Assembly: GCA_965220895.1 (NCBI GenBank)
Contig: OZ244850.1
Location: 186,001-250,000, forward strand
Length of the DNA: 64,000 nt
Direction: 5' to 3'
DNA from: WTFY01 sp965220895
GTDB lineage: Bacteria > Pseudomonadota > Gammaproteobacteria > UBA4575
A program made the translations under genes and the position numbers. This document shows positions 1 through 7,312 of this stretch, in pieces. The notes below the pieces were generated by a model. It was given only the letters and a program-made list of their open reading frames with translations, did no database searches and had not been told where the DNA came from. Position 1 is the first letter of the stretch; the number at the start of each line of letters is the position of its first letter.

Positions 1-866
1 GTGGCCAGAATTTCTTCATCGGAGAACGCATTGAACCAGCCGCTTGACTCCTTGACCGCGACCTGCGCAAGATTCCAGCTTTGGGGATGCCCGATGCGGA
101 TGGCCGTGGCAACCGTTTCGGGTTTTTCAACAGGCTTGCCTGCAATAAAAGGCGCCGCCCCCGCTGCCTGATAGCCCAGCATCCTCGGCCTTGATGTCCG
201 TCCGGATGCGGTGACCGCCTGTTTACCCTGGTTGTGAACGTCTGCAGCAAGTTCGCTGTAGCCCATCCAGTAGGCTGAAATATTGCCGGCATTGCCGACC
301 GGGATGCAGTGGAAATCCGGTGCACAGCCCAGCGCCTCGACAATTTCATAAGCGGCTGTCTTCTGGCCCTGCAAGCGGTACGGGTTGATCGAATTGACAA
401 TATTGACCGGCGCGGTTTCAGCGACTTCCTTCACCAGGCGCATGCCGTCATCGAAATTGCCACGGATCTGCAAGATGATGGCTCCATGCATCATCGCCTG
501 TGCAAGTTTGCCCATGGCGATGTTGCCTTCCGGTATCAGCACAAATGCCTTGATCCCCGCCCTTGCAGCATAGGCTGCCGCCGATGCCGAGGTATTTCCG
601 GTGGAGGCACAAAGAATGGCCTGGCTGCCCTCGTGAACCGCCTGGCTGACCGCCACCGTCATGCCCCGGTCCTTGAATGAACCGGTGGGATTCAGTCCCT
701 CATACTTGAGATACAGCTTGATCCCCTTGCGGTTGGCCTGCTCGAGGTTGTGACACAGGATCAGCGGGGTATCTCCTTCGCAAAGACTGACCGCTCGACT
801 GTCCTCGGCAAGGGGCAATATGGAACGGTATCGGTCAATCAGCCCAGTGTAGTGTTTCTTGTCCAT
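1..866 (-). CDS. thrC: threonine synthase (3' part outside window)
   Basis: Threonine synthase makes threonine from O-phosphohomoserine with pyridoxal phosphate (PLP), the last step after the upstream homoserine dehydrogenase. Only the first 288 residues are in the window; the C-terminal part lies beyond base 1. The ATG at 866 is chosen because it lies 14 bases after the hom stop and gives a normal N-terminus. The PLP lysine is K65 in TGSFKDRGM, followed by the typical STGNTSASAAAY stretch of fold-type II PLP enzymes. It is the last visible gene of an alaC-hom-thrC operon, so supply of alanine and threonine appears coupled. Identity is secure; total length cannot be judged. Confidence 0.95.
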   Translation of the reverse strand, partial: MDKKHYTGLIDRYRSILPLAEDSRAVSLCEGDTPLILCHNLEQANRKGIKLYLKYEGLNPTGSFKDRGMTVAVSQAVHEGSQAILCASTGNTSASAAAYAARAGIKAFVLIPEGNIAMGKLAQAMMHGAIILQIRGNFDDGMRLVKEVAETAPVNIVNSINPYRLQGQKTAAYEIVEALGCAPDFHCIPVGNAGNISAYWMGYSELAADVHNQGKQAVTASGRTSRPRMLGYQAAGAAPFIAGKPVEKPETVATAIRIGHPQSWNLAQVAVKESSGWFNAFSDEEILA

Positions 867-880
867 ATTGCACCCGAAAT

Positions 881-2194
881 TCAGGAGAGCGTTTCCAGGC
901 GAATACGCATGACGCTACCGGTCACCGTTTCAAGCTCTTCGATCTCGGAGATTGCACACTTCATGTTTTGCTCGTTCACCTGGTGCGTGAGAATCACGAC
1001 GGGCACACTGGCAAGATCGGACTGGGGCTCCTTCTGGATGATGGCTTCGATGCTGATCGTGTGCACTGCGAATATGCGGGTGACATCGGCCAGCACGCCG
1101 GGGCGGTCCAGCACGTGAATGCGCAGGTAATAGGCCGTGGAAACCTCGTCCATGGAAAGTACCGGGATATCGGACAAGGCATCCGGCTGGAATGCCAGGT
1201 GCGGCACGCGGTTCTCGGGATCCGAGGTGAGTGCCCGAACCACATCCACCAGATCCGCCACGACGGCGGACCCGGTCGGCTCGGCGCCTGCGCCTGGACC
1301 ATAGTACAGACTGGCCCCCAGGGCATCTGCCTTGACCACCACGGCATTCATCACACCGTCCACGTTGGCGATCAGGCGCCGCTGCGGGATCAGGGCCGGA
1401 TGCACACGCAGTTCAAGACCCCGGGCCGTGCGCCTTGCGATGCCCAGGTGCTTGATCCGGTAGCCGAGTTCGGCAGCATAGGAAACATCCTTGCTGGTGA
1501 TCTCGGCGATCCCTTCGGTGTAGACCTTTTCCAATTGCAGTGGCACACCGAATGCGACCGAGGCCAGGATCGTGAGCTTGTGCGCGGCATCGGTGCCCTG
1601 GATGTCGAAAGTCGGGTCGGCCTCGGCATACCCCAGCCGCTGTGCATCTTTGAGCGCGGCATCGAAATCCCTGCCCCGGTCTCCCATTTCGGTCAGTATG
1701 AAATTGCCGGTGCCGTTGATGATCCCGGCCAGCCATTCGATGGAATTGGCGGCGAGCCCCTCACGCAGTGCCTTGATGATGGGGATTCCGCCGGCCACGG
1801 CTGCTTCGAATGTGACGGACACTCCTTTCTCCTGTGCACGCTGAAAAATTTCATTTCCATGGTATGCAATCAGCGCCTTGTTTGCCGTCACCACATGCTT
1901 GCCATGCTCAATGGCCTTGAGCACCAACTCCCGGGCCTTCTCCGTACCGCCCATCAACTCCAGCACGATGTCTATATCCGGATTGCAGACCACCTGGTTT
2001 GCATCCTGGGTCAGGGTTACAGCGGCGATGTCACAGGCACGCGGCCTTTCCACATCACGTACACATGCCACGGAAATCTGGATACCACGGCCTGCCCGGC
2101 GTGCAATTTCATCGGCATTGCGCGACAGGATACTTGCAGCCCCGCTGCCTACCGTACCCAGGCCCAGTACACCAACTTTTACAGCTTCCAGCAC
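881..2194 (-). CDS. hom: homoserine dehydrogenase
   Basis: Reduces aspartate semialdehyde to homoserine with NAD(P)H, the branch point to threonine and methionine. The 437 residues have the usual stand-alone layout: an N-terminal Rossmann domain (GLGTVGSG near residue 11), a central catalytic domain containing GIINGTGNFILTEM, and a C-terminal ACT domain (about 345-430, beginning YYLRIHVLDRPGVLADV), which in this family binds threonine for feedback inhibition. No aspartokinase domain is fused, unlike E. coli ThrA. The start is a GTG at 2194, with GGAAATGAG just upstream. It lies 15 bases after alaC and 14 before thrC on the same strand. Confidence 0.96.
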   Translation of the reverse strand: MLEAVKVGVLGLGTVGSGAASILSRNADEIARRAGRGIQISVACVRDVERPRACDIAAVTLTQDANQVVCNPDIDIVLELMGGTEKARELVLKAIEHGKHVVTANKALIAYHGNEIFQRAQEKGVSVTFEAAVAGGIPIIKALREGLAANSIEWLAGIINGTGNFILTEMGDRGRDFDAALKDAQRLGYAEADPTFDIQGTDAAHKLTILASVAFGVPLQLEKVYTEGIAEITSKDVSYAAELGYRIKHLGIARRTARGLELRVHPALIPQRRLIANVDGVMNAVVVKADALGASLYYGPGAGAEPTGSAVVADLVDVVRALTSDPENRVPHLAFQPDALSDIPVLSMDEVSTAYYLRIHVLDRPGVLADVTRIFAVHTISIEAIIQKEPQSDLASVPVVILTHQVNEQNMKCAISEIEELETVTGSVMRIRLETLS

Positions 2195-2209
2195 GTTCTC
2201 ATTTCCACT

Positions 2210-3385
2210 TCAAGTAATTTTCAGCATCTTGCGAATGCTTCGTACAGCTTGCCGGGTCCGATGCTCGTTTTCAATCAGGCTAAAGCGTACGTGAGCATCG
2301 CCGTACTGACCGAACCCGATCCCCGGTGATACGGCCACATGAGCCTCCTCCAGCATTCTTTTGGAGAACTCCAGTGAGCCTTCCTCGCGATAAGGTTCGG
2401 GAATCTCCGCCCAGACAAACATGGTCGCCTGCGGCTTCCTGACGGCCCACCCTGCACTTTCCAGACCTTCGCACAATACGTCACGCCGGCTCCTGTACGT
2501 CGAACGAACCTGCTCGATCACTTCCGGAGGGCTGTCCAGCGCAGCGATCGACGCCACCTGTATCGGCGTGAATATGCCGTAATCGACATAGGACTTCAGC
2601 CTCGACAAAGCAGCGACCAGGGCCGGATTGCCGCACATGAAACCGACCCGCCAGCCTGGCATGTTATACGTCTTGGACAAGGAATAAAATTCGACGGCGA
2701 TTTCCTTCGCACCCGGCACCTGCAGTATGGAAGGTGCCTCGTAACCATCGAACGTGATTTCCGCATAGGCGATGTCGTTCACCACCCACATGGCGTGCTC
2801 CCTTGCCACGGCCACGACCTTTTCGAGAAACGGCAAGTTCACGCATTGTGTCGTGGGGTTGCACGGAAAATTGAGAATCAGCATTTTCGGACGCGGCCAC
2901 GAGTCCCGGATGGCTTTTTCCAGTTCGCCAAAAAAATCCTCGTCCTCGGCCAGCCGTACGTAGATGATATCCGCGCCCGCGATCACACAGCCATACGGGT
3001 GAATCGGATAGGCGGGGTTGGGCACCAGCACGGCATCCCCCGGGCCCAGCGTGGCCAGGGCCAGATGAGCCAGACCTTCCTTTGAACCGATGGTGACGAT
3101 CGTTTCGGTCTCGGGATCGATTTCGACATCGAATTTGCGCCGGTACCAGTTCGCCACCGCCAGGCGCAATTTGGGGATTCCTCGGGACAGCGAATACCGG
3201 TGCGTGTCTTCCCTGAGTGCGACTTCGGCAAGCTTTTCCGGGATGTGCCGGGGCGGGGGCTGGTCCGGGTTGCCCATGCCGAAATCCACGATGTCCACGC
3301 CGCGGGACCGGGCATCGGATTTCAGCTCGTTTACGATCGTGAATACGTAAGGGGGGAGACGGGAAATTCTTGCAAAGTCTTCCAT
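2210..3385 (-). CDS. alaC: alanine transaminase AlaC-type aminotransferase
   Basis: Class I/II PLP aminotransferase of 391 residues. By family and position (directly before hom and thrC, a common proteobacterial arrangement) it is AlaC, which transfers the amino group of glutamate to pyruvate. The N-terminus FARISRLPPYVF is characteristic of this subgroup. The PLP lysine lies in SLSKTYNMPGWRVGF near residue 240, and NFPCNPT gives the substrate/PLP contact region. An AGGA sequence precedes the ATG at 3385. Some relatives are annotated as LL-diaminopimelate aminotransferase; context favours alanine, but substrate cannot be proved from sequence. Confidence 0.9.
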   Translation of the reverse strand: MEDFARISRLPPYVFTIVNELKSDARSRGVDIVDFGMGNPDQPPPRHIPEKLAEVALREDTHRYSLSRGIPKLRLAVANWYRRKFDVEIDPETETIVTIGSKEGLAHLALATLGPGDAVLVPNPAYPIHPYGCVIAGADIIYVRLAEDEDFFGELEKAIRDSWPRPKMLILNFPCNPTTQCVNLPFLEKVVAVAREHAMWVVNDIAYAEITFDGYEAPSILQVPGAKEIAVEFYSLSKTYNMPGWRVGFMCGNPALVAALSRLKSYVDYGIFTPIQVASIAALDSPPEVIEQVRSTYRSRRDVLCEGLESAGWAVRKPQATMFVWAEIPEPYREEGSLEFSKRMLEEAHVAVSPGIGFGQYGDAHVRFSLIENEHRTRQAVRSIRKMLKIT

Positions 3386-3412
3386 AGACAGATCATCCTA
3401 ACCTGAACCGCG

Positions 3413-3418
3413 TATAAT
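3413..3418. promoter_or_regulatory. TATAAT -10-like element between alaC and the Mth938 gene
   Basis: A perfect TATAAT lies in the 79-base gap between the divergent alaC and Mth938-type genes, inside the near-palindrome CGTATAATACG. It could serve as the -10 box for the plus-strand gene, whose ATG is 47 bases downstream. The other strand reads TATTAT and could serve alaC. No convincing -35 hexamer is visible for either direction, so this is only a candidate. Confidence 0.3.
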
Positions 3419-3464
3419 ACGTGATTCAATATTTGCTGCCTATGCCCGACCCCTTGCTGCGCTG

Positions 3465-3851
3465 ATGGACCTGACTCAGGATTTCGCTGACTCAAGCTTT
3501 GTGATCACCGGCTATCAAGCAGGGCGCGTGCTGATCAACAACGAACCCTACTCCGAAAGTCTCATTGTCTCCCCGGAACGATTGATCACGGCGTGGGAGG
3601 TCACCAGTATCCGGCAACTGGACAAGGATCGCTGCTCGGCCATCCTTGAACTGCAACCGGAAATCGTTCTGCTGGGCTCAGATGAACCGGGAAGGTTCCC
3701 CGACGGGGAAATGATTGCGTGGTTCTCGCAGCAGAAAATCGGCCTGGAGTGCATGAACCTGACTGCGGCCTGCAGGACCTACGGAATCCTGGTCTCGGAA
3801 GGTCGCAGGGTCGTCGCAGCCCTTATTCTCCCCCGACTGAAATACTCATAA
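3465..3851 (+). CDS. Mth938-like domain protein (DUF498 family)
   Basis: A 128-residue protein of the Mth938/DUF498 family, whose eukaryotic relative NDUFAF3 assists complex I assembly; no bacterial reaction is established. The family signature is visible: an early strand pair ending GRVLINNEPYSESLIV, the central EIVLLGSDEPGRFPD and the closing RTYGILVSEGRRVVAAL. The length matches a single-domain member. It is transcribed alone, divergent from alaC, and its last six bases overlap the 3' end of the convergent nlpD. Function is inferred only at family level. Confidence 0.85.
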   Translation: MDLTQDFADSSFVITGYQAGRVLINNEPYSESLIVSPERLITAWEVTSIRQLDKDRCSAILELQPEIVLLGSDEPGRFPDGEMIAWFSQQKIGLECMNLTAACRTYGILVSEGRRVVAALILPRLKYS

Positions 3852-4592
3852 TTTGGGCAGGTAACGAAGCGGGTCGACCGGCTTGCCATGCCGGCGAATT
3901 TCAAAATGCAGCCGGGGAGAGCGTGCCCCCGTACCGCCCAGCTCGGCAATTTTTTGTCCGCGGGTCACCGAGCGTCCTTCCTGTACCAACAGCCTGCGAT
4001 TGTGCGCGTAAGCACTCAGGTACTGGTCGCTGTGCTTGACAATGATAAGGTTGCCGTACCCCGGCAGTCCATCGCCGCTGTACACCACTTTTCCCGAGGA
4101 TGCGGCCAGGATCGGCTGCCCGGGCTTGCCTGCAATGTCAATTCCCTTGTTACCCCCGCCCTTGGCAGAATATTTCTGGATGAGCTTTCCGCGCACCGGC
4201 CAGACCCAGGTATGCCTCACCGTCCGGGTCGCCTTGGGCTGCTTGGCGGTTGCCGTCTTTTTCCTGGTCGCAGGAGGCGGCTGTTTCGTGCTCACCCTCT
4301 TCTTGGCAGCCGTTGCAGTCTGCGTTCGGGTACCCAGGGGGATCTTGGGGCCTTTCAGTTGCAGGCGCTGGCCCGGGTAGATCGTGTAGGGCTTGGCGAT
4401 GCGGTTCCATGCCGCGAGCTCGCGGTAGTCCAGGCCGTGCTGGTAGGCGATCGAGTACAGGGTCTCGCCCTTCAGCACCTTGTGGTCATCCTGGACGTAC
4501 TTGTAGTAGATCGGCATTTCCGGATACGGGGCACAGCCTGCCAGCAGGGAGAAAAAAATTCCTGCGACGACCAGTCGTAGGCAAGCAGCCAT
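3846..4592 (-). CDS. nlpD: NlpD: LysM + degenerate M23 lipoprotein, amidase activator
   Basis: Outer-membrane lipoprotein that in E. coli activates the amidase AmiC at the septum. The 248 residues show a signal peptide ending in lipobox LLAGC, a LysM domain (about 38-80), a low-complexity Thr/Lys/Pro linker, and a C-terminal M23/LytM domain. The first metal motif, HxxxD in active peptidases, reads NKGID here, as in E. coli NlpD. So the zinc site is degenerate and an activator role is more likely than hydrolysis. The ATG overlaps the yqaA stop by one base. It ends the surE-pcm-yqaA-nlpD run; rpoS, which usually follows nlpD, is absent here. Confidence 0.93.
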   Translation of the reverse strand: MAACLRLVVAGIFFSLLAGCAPYPEMPIYYKYVQDDHKVLKGETLYSIAYQHGLDYRELAAWNRIAKPYTIYPGQRLQLKGPKIPLGTRTQTATAAKKRVSTKQPPPATRKKTATAKQPKATRTVRHTWVWPVRGKLIQKYSAKGGGNKGIDIAGKPGQPILAASSGKVVYSGDGLPGYGNLIIVKHSDQYLSAYAHNRRLLVQEGRSVTRGQKIAELGGTGARSPRLHFEIRRHGKPVDPLRYLPKL

Positions 4593-5173
4593 CAGAAGTA
4601 TCCGAAATAAACGAGAGCGATCGCCAGCGCGATAACGGTAGCCCAGCCGATCCTCTCCACGTATTTCCGGACCCAGGGTTCAAGTCTGGGACCCGCGTAC
4701 CTGAGCAGTCCTGCGACCAGGAAAAAACGCGCGCCCCTGCCGATGAACGAGGCCAGCACGAACGGAAGTATGGCCAGGGAAAGCAGGCCTGCGGTGACGG
4801 TGAAAAGCTTGTAGGGGATGGGAGAGAACCCGGTGACCACGATGACCCATACCCCCCATTCCCCGAACCAGGCCCGCGTCGTTTCAAATTCCGGCCAGTA
4901 GGAGGAGGCCCGCAGCCAGGGTTCAATGTACTCGAAGGCAAACGCCCCGATGAAATAGCCCAGCACCCCGCCCGCAACGGAAGTGACCGTGGTGAGGGAT
5001 GCAAACCACCAGGCTCGGGCGGGTCTTGCCGCGGTCATCGGGATCAGCAGCACATCCGGCGGTACCGGGAAAAAAAAGGACTCCGCAAAACTCAGTCCCC
5101 CCAGGTAGTATCCGGCACGGGGATGGCCGGCCCAGGTCATGATGCTTGCGTAGAACCGGGTGAACAATTTCAT
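4592..5173 (-). CDS. yqaA: YqaA-type DedA/VTT membrane protein
   Basis: Integral inner-membrane protein of 193 residues in the DedA/VTT superfamily, YqaA branch. Better-studied relatives act in lipid-carrier handling or membrane homeostasis; the transported or flipped molecule for YqaA is not known. Visible features are a re-entrant-type segment around SFFFPVPPDVLLIPM, the G(F/Y)SPIPYKLFT motif near residue 115-125, and about five hydrophobic segments, the last at the extreme C-terminus. It sits between pcm and nlpD in one operon, where its stop shares one base with the nlpD start. Confidence 0.88.
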   Translation of the reverse strand: MKLFTRFYASIMTWAGHPRAGYYLGGLSFAESFFFPVPPDVLLIPMTAARPARAWWFASLTTVTSVAGGVLGYFIGAFAFEYIEPWLRASSYWPEFETTRAWFGEWGVWVIVVTGFSPIPYKLFTVTAGLLSLAILPFVLASFIGRGARFFLVAGLLRYAGPRLEPWVRKYVERIGWATVIALAIALVYFGYF

Positions 5174-5182
5174 TGCAGACCG

Positions 5183-5824
5183 CTATGTATACACGTTTCC
5201 CTGCACGAGTGGTACGAAACTGACACTGCCCAGGCTTTCCTGCTCCACACGGTTTCCCGTCTTGCGCAACAGCAGGAGATTCTGTGCTCCCGAGGGCTCG
5301 CCCACCGGTATGACCAGGCGACCGTTGTCCGCCAGCTGATCCACCAGGGCCGCCGGGATCTCGTCCGGGGCCGCAGTCACCACCACGGCATCATAGGGTG
5401 CATAGCTCTCCCAGCCCCACGAGCCGTCGGACAGCTTGAACCGTATATTGCGCAAGTCAAGCTGCATCGCGCGCTTGCGTGCCTGCTGGTAAAGCGCCTC
5501 GATGCGCTCAACGGTATACACCTGTTCCGCCAGTCCAGACAGTACGGCGGCCTGGTACCCGGACCCGGTGCCAACCTCCAGCACCTTTTCCAGTGCACCC
5601 CCCTGCAAGACGGCTTCGGTCATGCAGGCCACGACATACGGTTGCGAGATGGTCTGCCGGTGGCCGATCGGCAAGGCCGTGTCCTCATAGGCGCGCGACG
5701 CCAGGGCCTCATCGACAAACAGGTGCCTGGGGGTCGCGCGCAGGGCATGAAGGACCTGCCGGTTGCGGATACCGCGGTCTCGCAGACGTGAAATCAGGCG
5801 GTCTCTGGTGCGCTGCGAAGTCAT
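5183..5824 (-). CDS. pcm: protein-L-isoaspartate O-methyltransferase
   Basis: Methylates L-isoaspartyl residues of damaged proteins using S-adenosylmethionine, starting their repair. The AdoMet site is clear: VLEVGTGSGYQAAVL, then VYTVERI, and later YDAVVVTAAPDEIP; the N-terminal part carries PRHLFVDEALASRAYEDTALPIG, as in E. coli Pcm. I start at the ATG at 5824 (213 residues) because GAAGG lies about eight bases upstream and the family starts there. The frame stays open to 5944, but that extension would run into surE and looks unnatural. surE precedes it by 52 bases and yqaA follows by nine. Confidence 0.94.
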   Translation of the reverse strand: MTSQRTRDRLISRLRDRGIRNRQVLHALRATPRHLFVDEALASRAYEDTALPIGHRQTISQPYVVACMTEAVLQGGALEKVLEVGTGSGYQAAVLSGLAEQVYTVERIEALYQQARKRAMQLDLRNIRFKLSDGSWGWESYAPYDAVVVTAAPDEIPAALVDQLADNGRLVIPVGEPSGAQNLLLLRKTGNRVEQESLGSVSFVPLVQGNVYT

Positions 5825-5876
5825 GCCGATACCTTCGTGCGGGTTCGATTTCAGGGTCACTGCAAAATTTTTCCGG

Positions 5877-6632
5877 TCAGGTGAACTTGCACGCAGAGAC
5901 CCACTGCGCAATCGGCTGCATGGCCTTGTAGTGGGTGAGGTCAAGATGCAGAGGGGTTACCGAGACGTAGCCGTTGCGGATGGCATGAAAGTCCGTGCCG
6001 GGGCCTGCATCCTGTTCGGGACCGGCGGCACCGACCCAGTAGATCGTATCGCCGCGCGGGTCGGCAGACTCGATGACCGGTTCCGCCTTGTGCCGGCTGC
6101 CCAGCCGGGTGGTGTCCATGCCCTTGATGGCCTGCATCGGCAGGTCAGGGATGTTGACATTGATGATCAGGTCCTGAGGCAACTGCTGTACGGTCAGCTT
6201 GGAGATGATTTCATGGCTGACCCGGGCACAGGCCTGCAGGTCGTTCGGGCGGTGGGAATTCACGGAAATGGCCACGGCCGGCAGCCCGAGGAACCGGCCT
6301 TCCATGGCGGCAGCCACCGTACCCGAGTAGATCACGTCGTCGCCGAGGTTGGCTCCCAGGTTGATGCCTGCAATCACGATGTCCGGCTCATCCCTGATCA
6401 GGCCGGTGATTGCGAGGTGTACGCAGTCGGTCGGCGTGCCGTCCACGCTGTACCAGTTCTCGGCAATGCAATGAGCACGAATCGGTGCGTCCAGCGTCAG
6501 GGAATTGCTGGAGGCGCTGTGGTCCCGGCTGGGTGCGACCACGGTAATTTTTCCCAAGGGAGAAAGCGCTTCGGCCAGCGCCTTGAGTCCCTCGGACCGA
6601 ATTCCGTCGTCATTGCTGAGTAATAGATGCAT
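5877..6632 (-). CDS. surE: 5'/3'-nucleotidase SurE
   Basis: Metal-dependent nucleoside monophosphate phosphatase of the SurE family, used in stationary-phase survival. The N-terminal metal motif LLSNDDGIRSEGL begins three residues after the chosen ATG at 6632. Other family markers are APSRDHSASSNSLT, GINLGANLGDDVIYSGTVAAAMEG and the VNIPD segment. The 251 residues match the family. The frame is open to 6764, but that upstream part has no similarity to SurE. First gene of the surE-pcm-yqaA-nlpD operon; a 95-base gap separates it from the divergent Smr-domain gene. Confidence 0.95.
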   Translation of the reverse strand: MHLLLSNDDGIRSEGLKALAEALSPLGKITVVAPSRDHSASSNSLTLDAPIRAHCIAENWYSVDGTPTDCVHLAITGLIRDEPDIVIAGINLGANLGDDVIYSGTVAAAMEGRFLGLPAVAISVNSHRPNDLQACARVSHEIISKLTVQQLPQDLIINVNIPDLPMQAIKGMDTTRLGSRHKAEPVIESADPRGDTIYWVGAAGPEQDAGPGTDFHAIRNGYVSVTPLHLDLTHYKAMQPIAQWVSACKFT

Positions 6633-6727
6633 TTCTGCTACTGAAATCTGCTGCTGCGGGAAGTAGAATTGAGCAAGCGCCCGGTCAGGAATCGTAGCAA
6701 AATAATACACCGAAATGGAATGCAAAC

Positions 6728-7279
6728 ATGTCAGAGCAAGGAAGTGGTTCAGGTAGGAAAGCACGCTTTGCAGACCTGGTAAAGGGCGTCAGGCCCCTGC
6801 ACTCGGACCACTCAAACCGCACCGAAGACACTCCGCCCAAGCCAAGTACCCTGCCCCAGGAAACCATGAAGGACCAGGGCCGTGTCCTGGAAGAGTCCCT
6901 GGACGCCAGCCTGGAGTTCGAAGACATGCAGCCCGGAGACAGCCTGGCCTTTCGCGACGACAGGATCCGGAAAAATACCTTCAGAAAGCTCAAGAAGGGG
7001 CAATACAGTATCGGTGCGGAACTCGACCTGCATGGCTTGACCATTGCCGAAGCCCAACTTGCACTGGTGGATTTCATCAAGATATCACGCGAAAAAAACA
7101 TTCGCTGCGTCCAGATCATCCATGGCAAGGGCCACGGCTCGAGCAACCAGGGGCCCAAACTGAAACCCATGGTCAACCGGTGGCTGCAAAAAAGGGAGGA
7201 GATACTGGCCTTTTGCTCGGCACGACCGGTCGATGGAGGTACCGGAGCCGTGTACGTGTTGCTCAAGTCCCTGAGCTGA
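6728..7279 (+). CDS. Smr-domain protein (SmrA-like)
   Basis: Protein of 183 residues with a charged, probably flexible N-terminal half and a C-terminal Smr (small MutS-related) domain at about 90-180. The domain hallmarks LDLHG and HGKGHG are present. Smr domains bind or nick nucleic acids, and some act as RNA endonucleases on stalled ribosomes, but the target of this stand-alone form is unknown. No MutS2 portion is fused. It is divergent from surE and ends 33 bases before the convergent fadE stop. Confidence 0.88.
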   Translation: MSEQGSGSGRKARFADLVKGVRPLHSDHSNRTEDTPPKPSTLPQETMKDQGRVLEESLDASLEFEDMQPGDSLAFRDDRIRKNTFRKLKKGQYSIGAELDLHGLTIAEAQLALVDFIKISREKNIRCVQIIHGKGHGSSNQGPKLKPMVNRWLQKREEILAFCSARPVDGGTGAVYVLLKSLS

Positions 7280-7312
7280 CACCCGCTCGCTTGCCGCAGG
7301 GTCACTGACCTA

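Noticed and set aside
968..2329. A 453-codon plus-strand frame over hom
   Set aside because: Antisense to homoserine dehydrogenase, no recognisable protein features.
3846..4592. nlpD as a damaged metalloendopeptidase because the first zinc histidine is replaced
   Set aside because: E. coli NlpD has the same NKGID degeneracy; it is an amidase activator, not a broken enzyme.
4250..5791. A 513-codon plus-strand frame across nlpD, yqaA and pcm
   Set aside because: It spans three genes with clear family motifs on the other strand; low-complexity Gly/Pro/Arg translation typical of a shadow.
5825..5944. N-terminal extension of pcm to 5944
   Set aside because: It would overlap the surE 3' end, while the ATG at 5824 has a good ribosome-binding site and matches family length.
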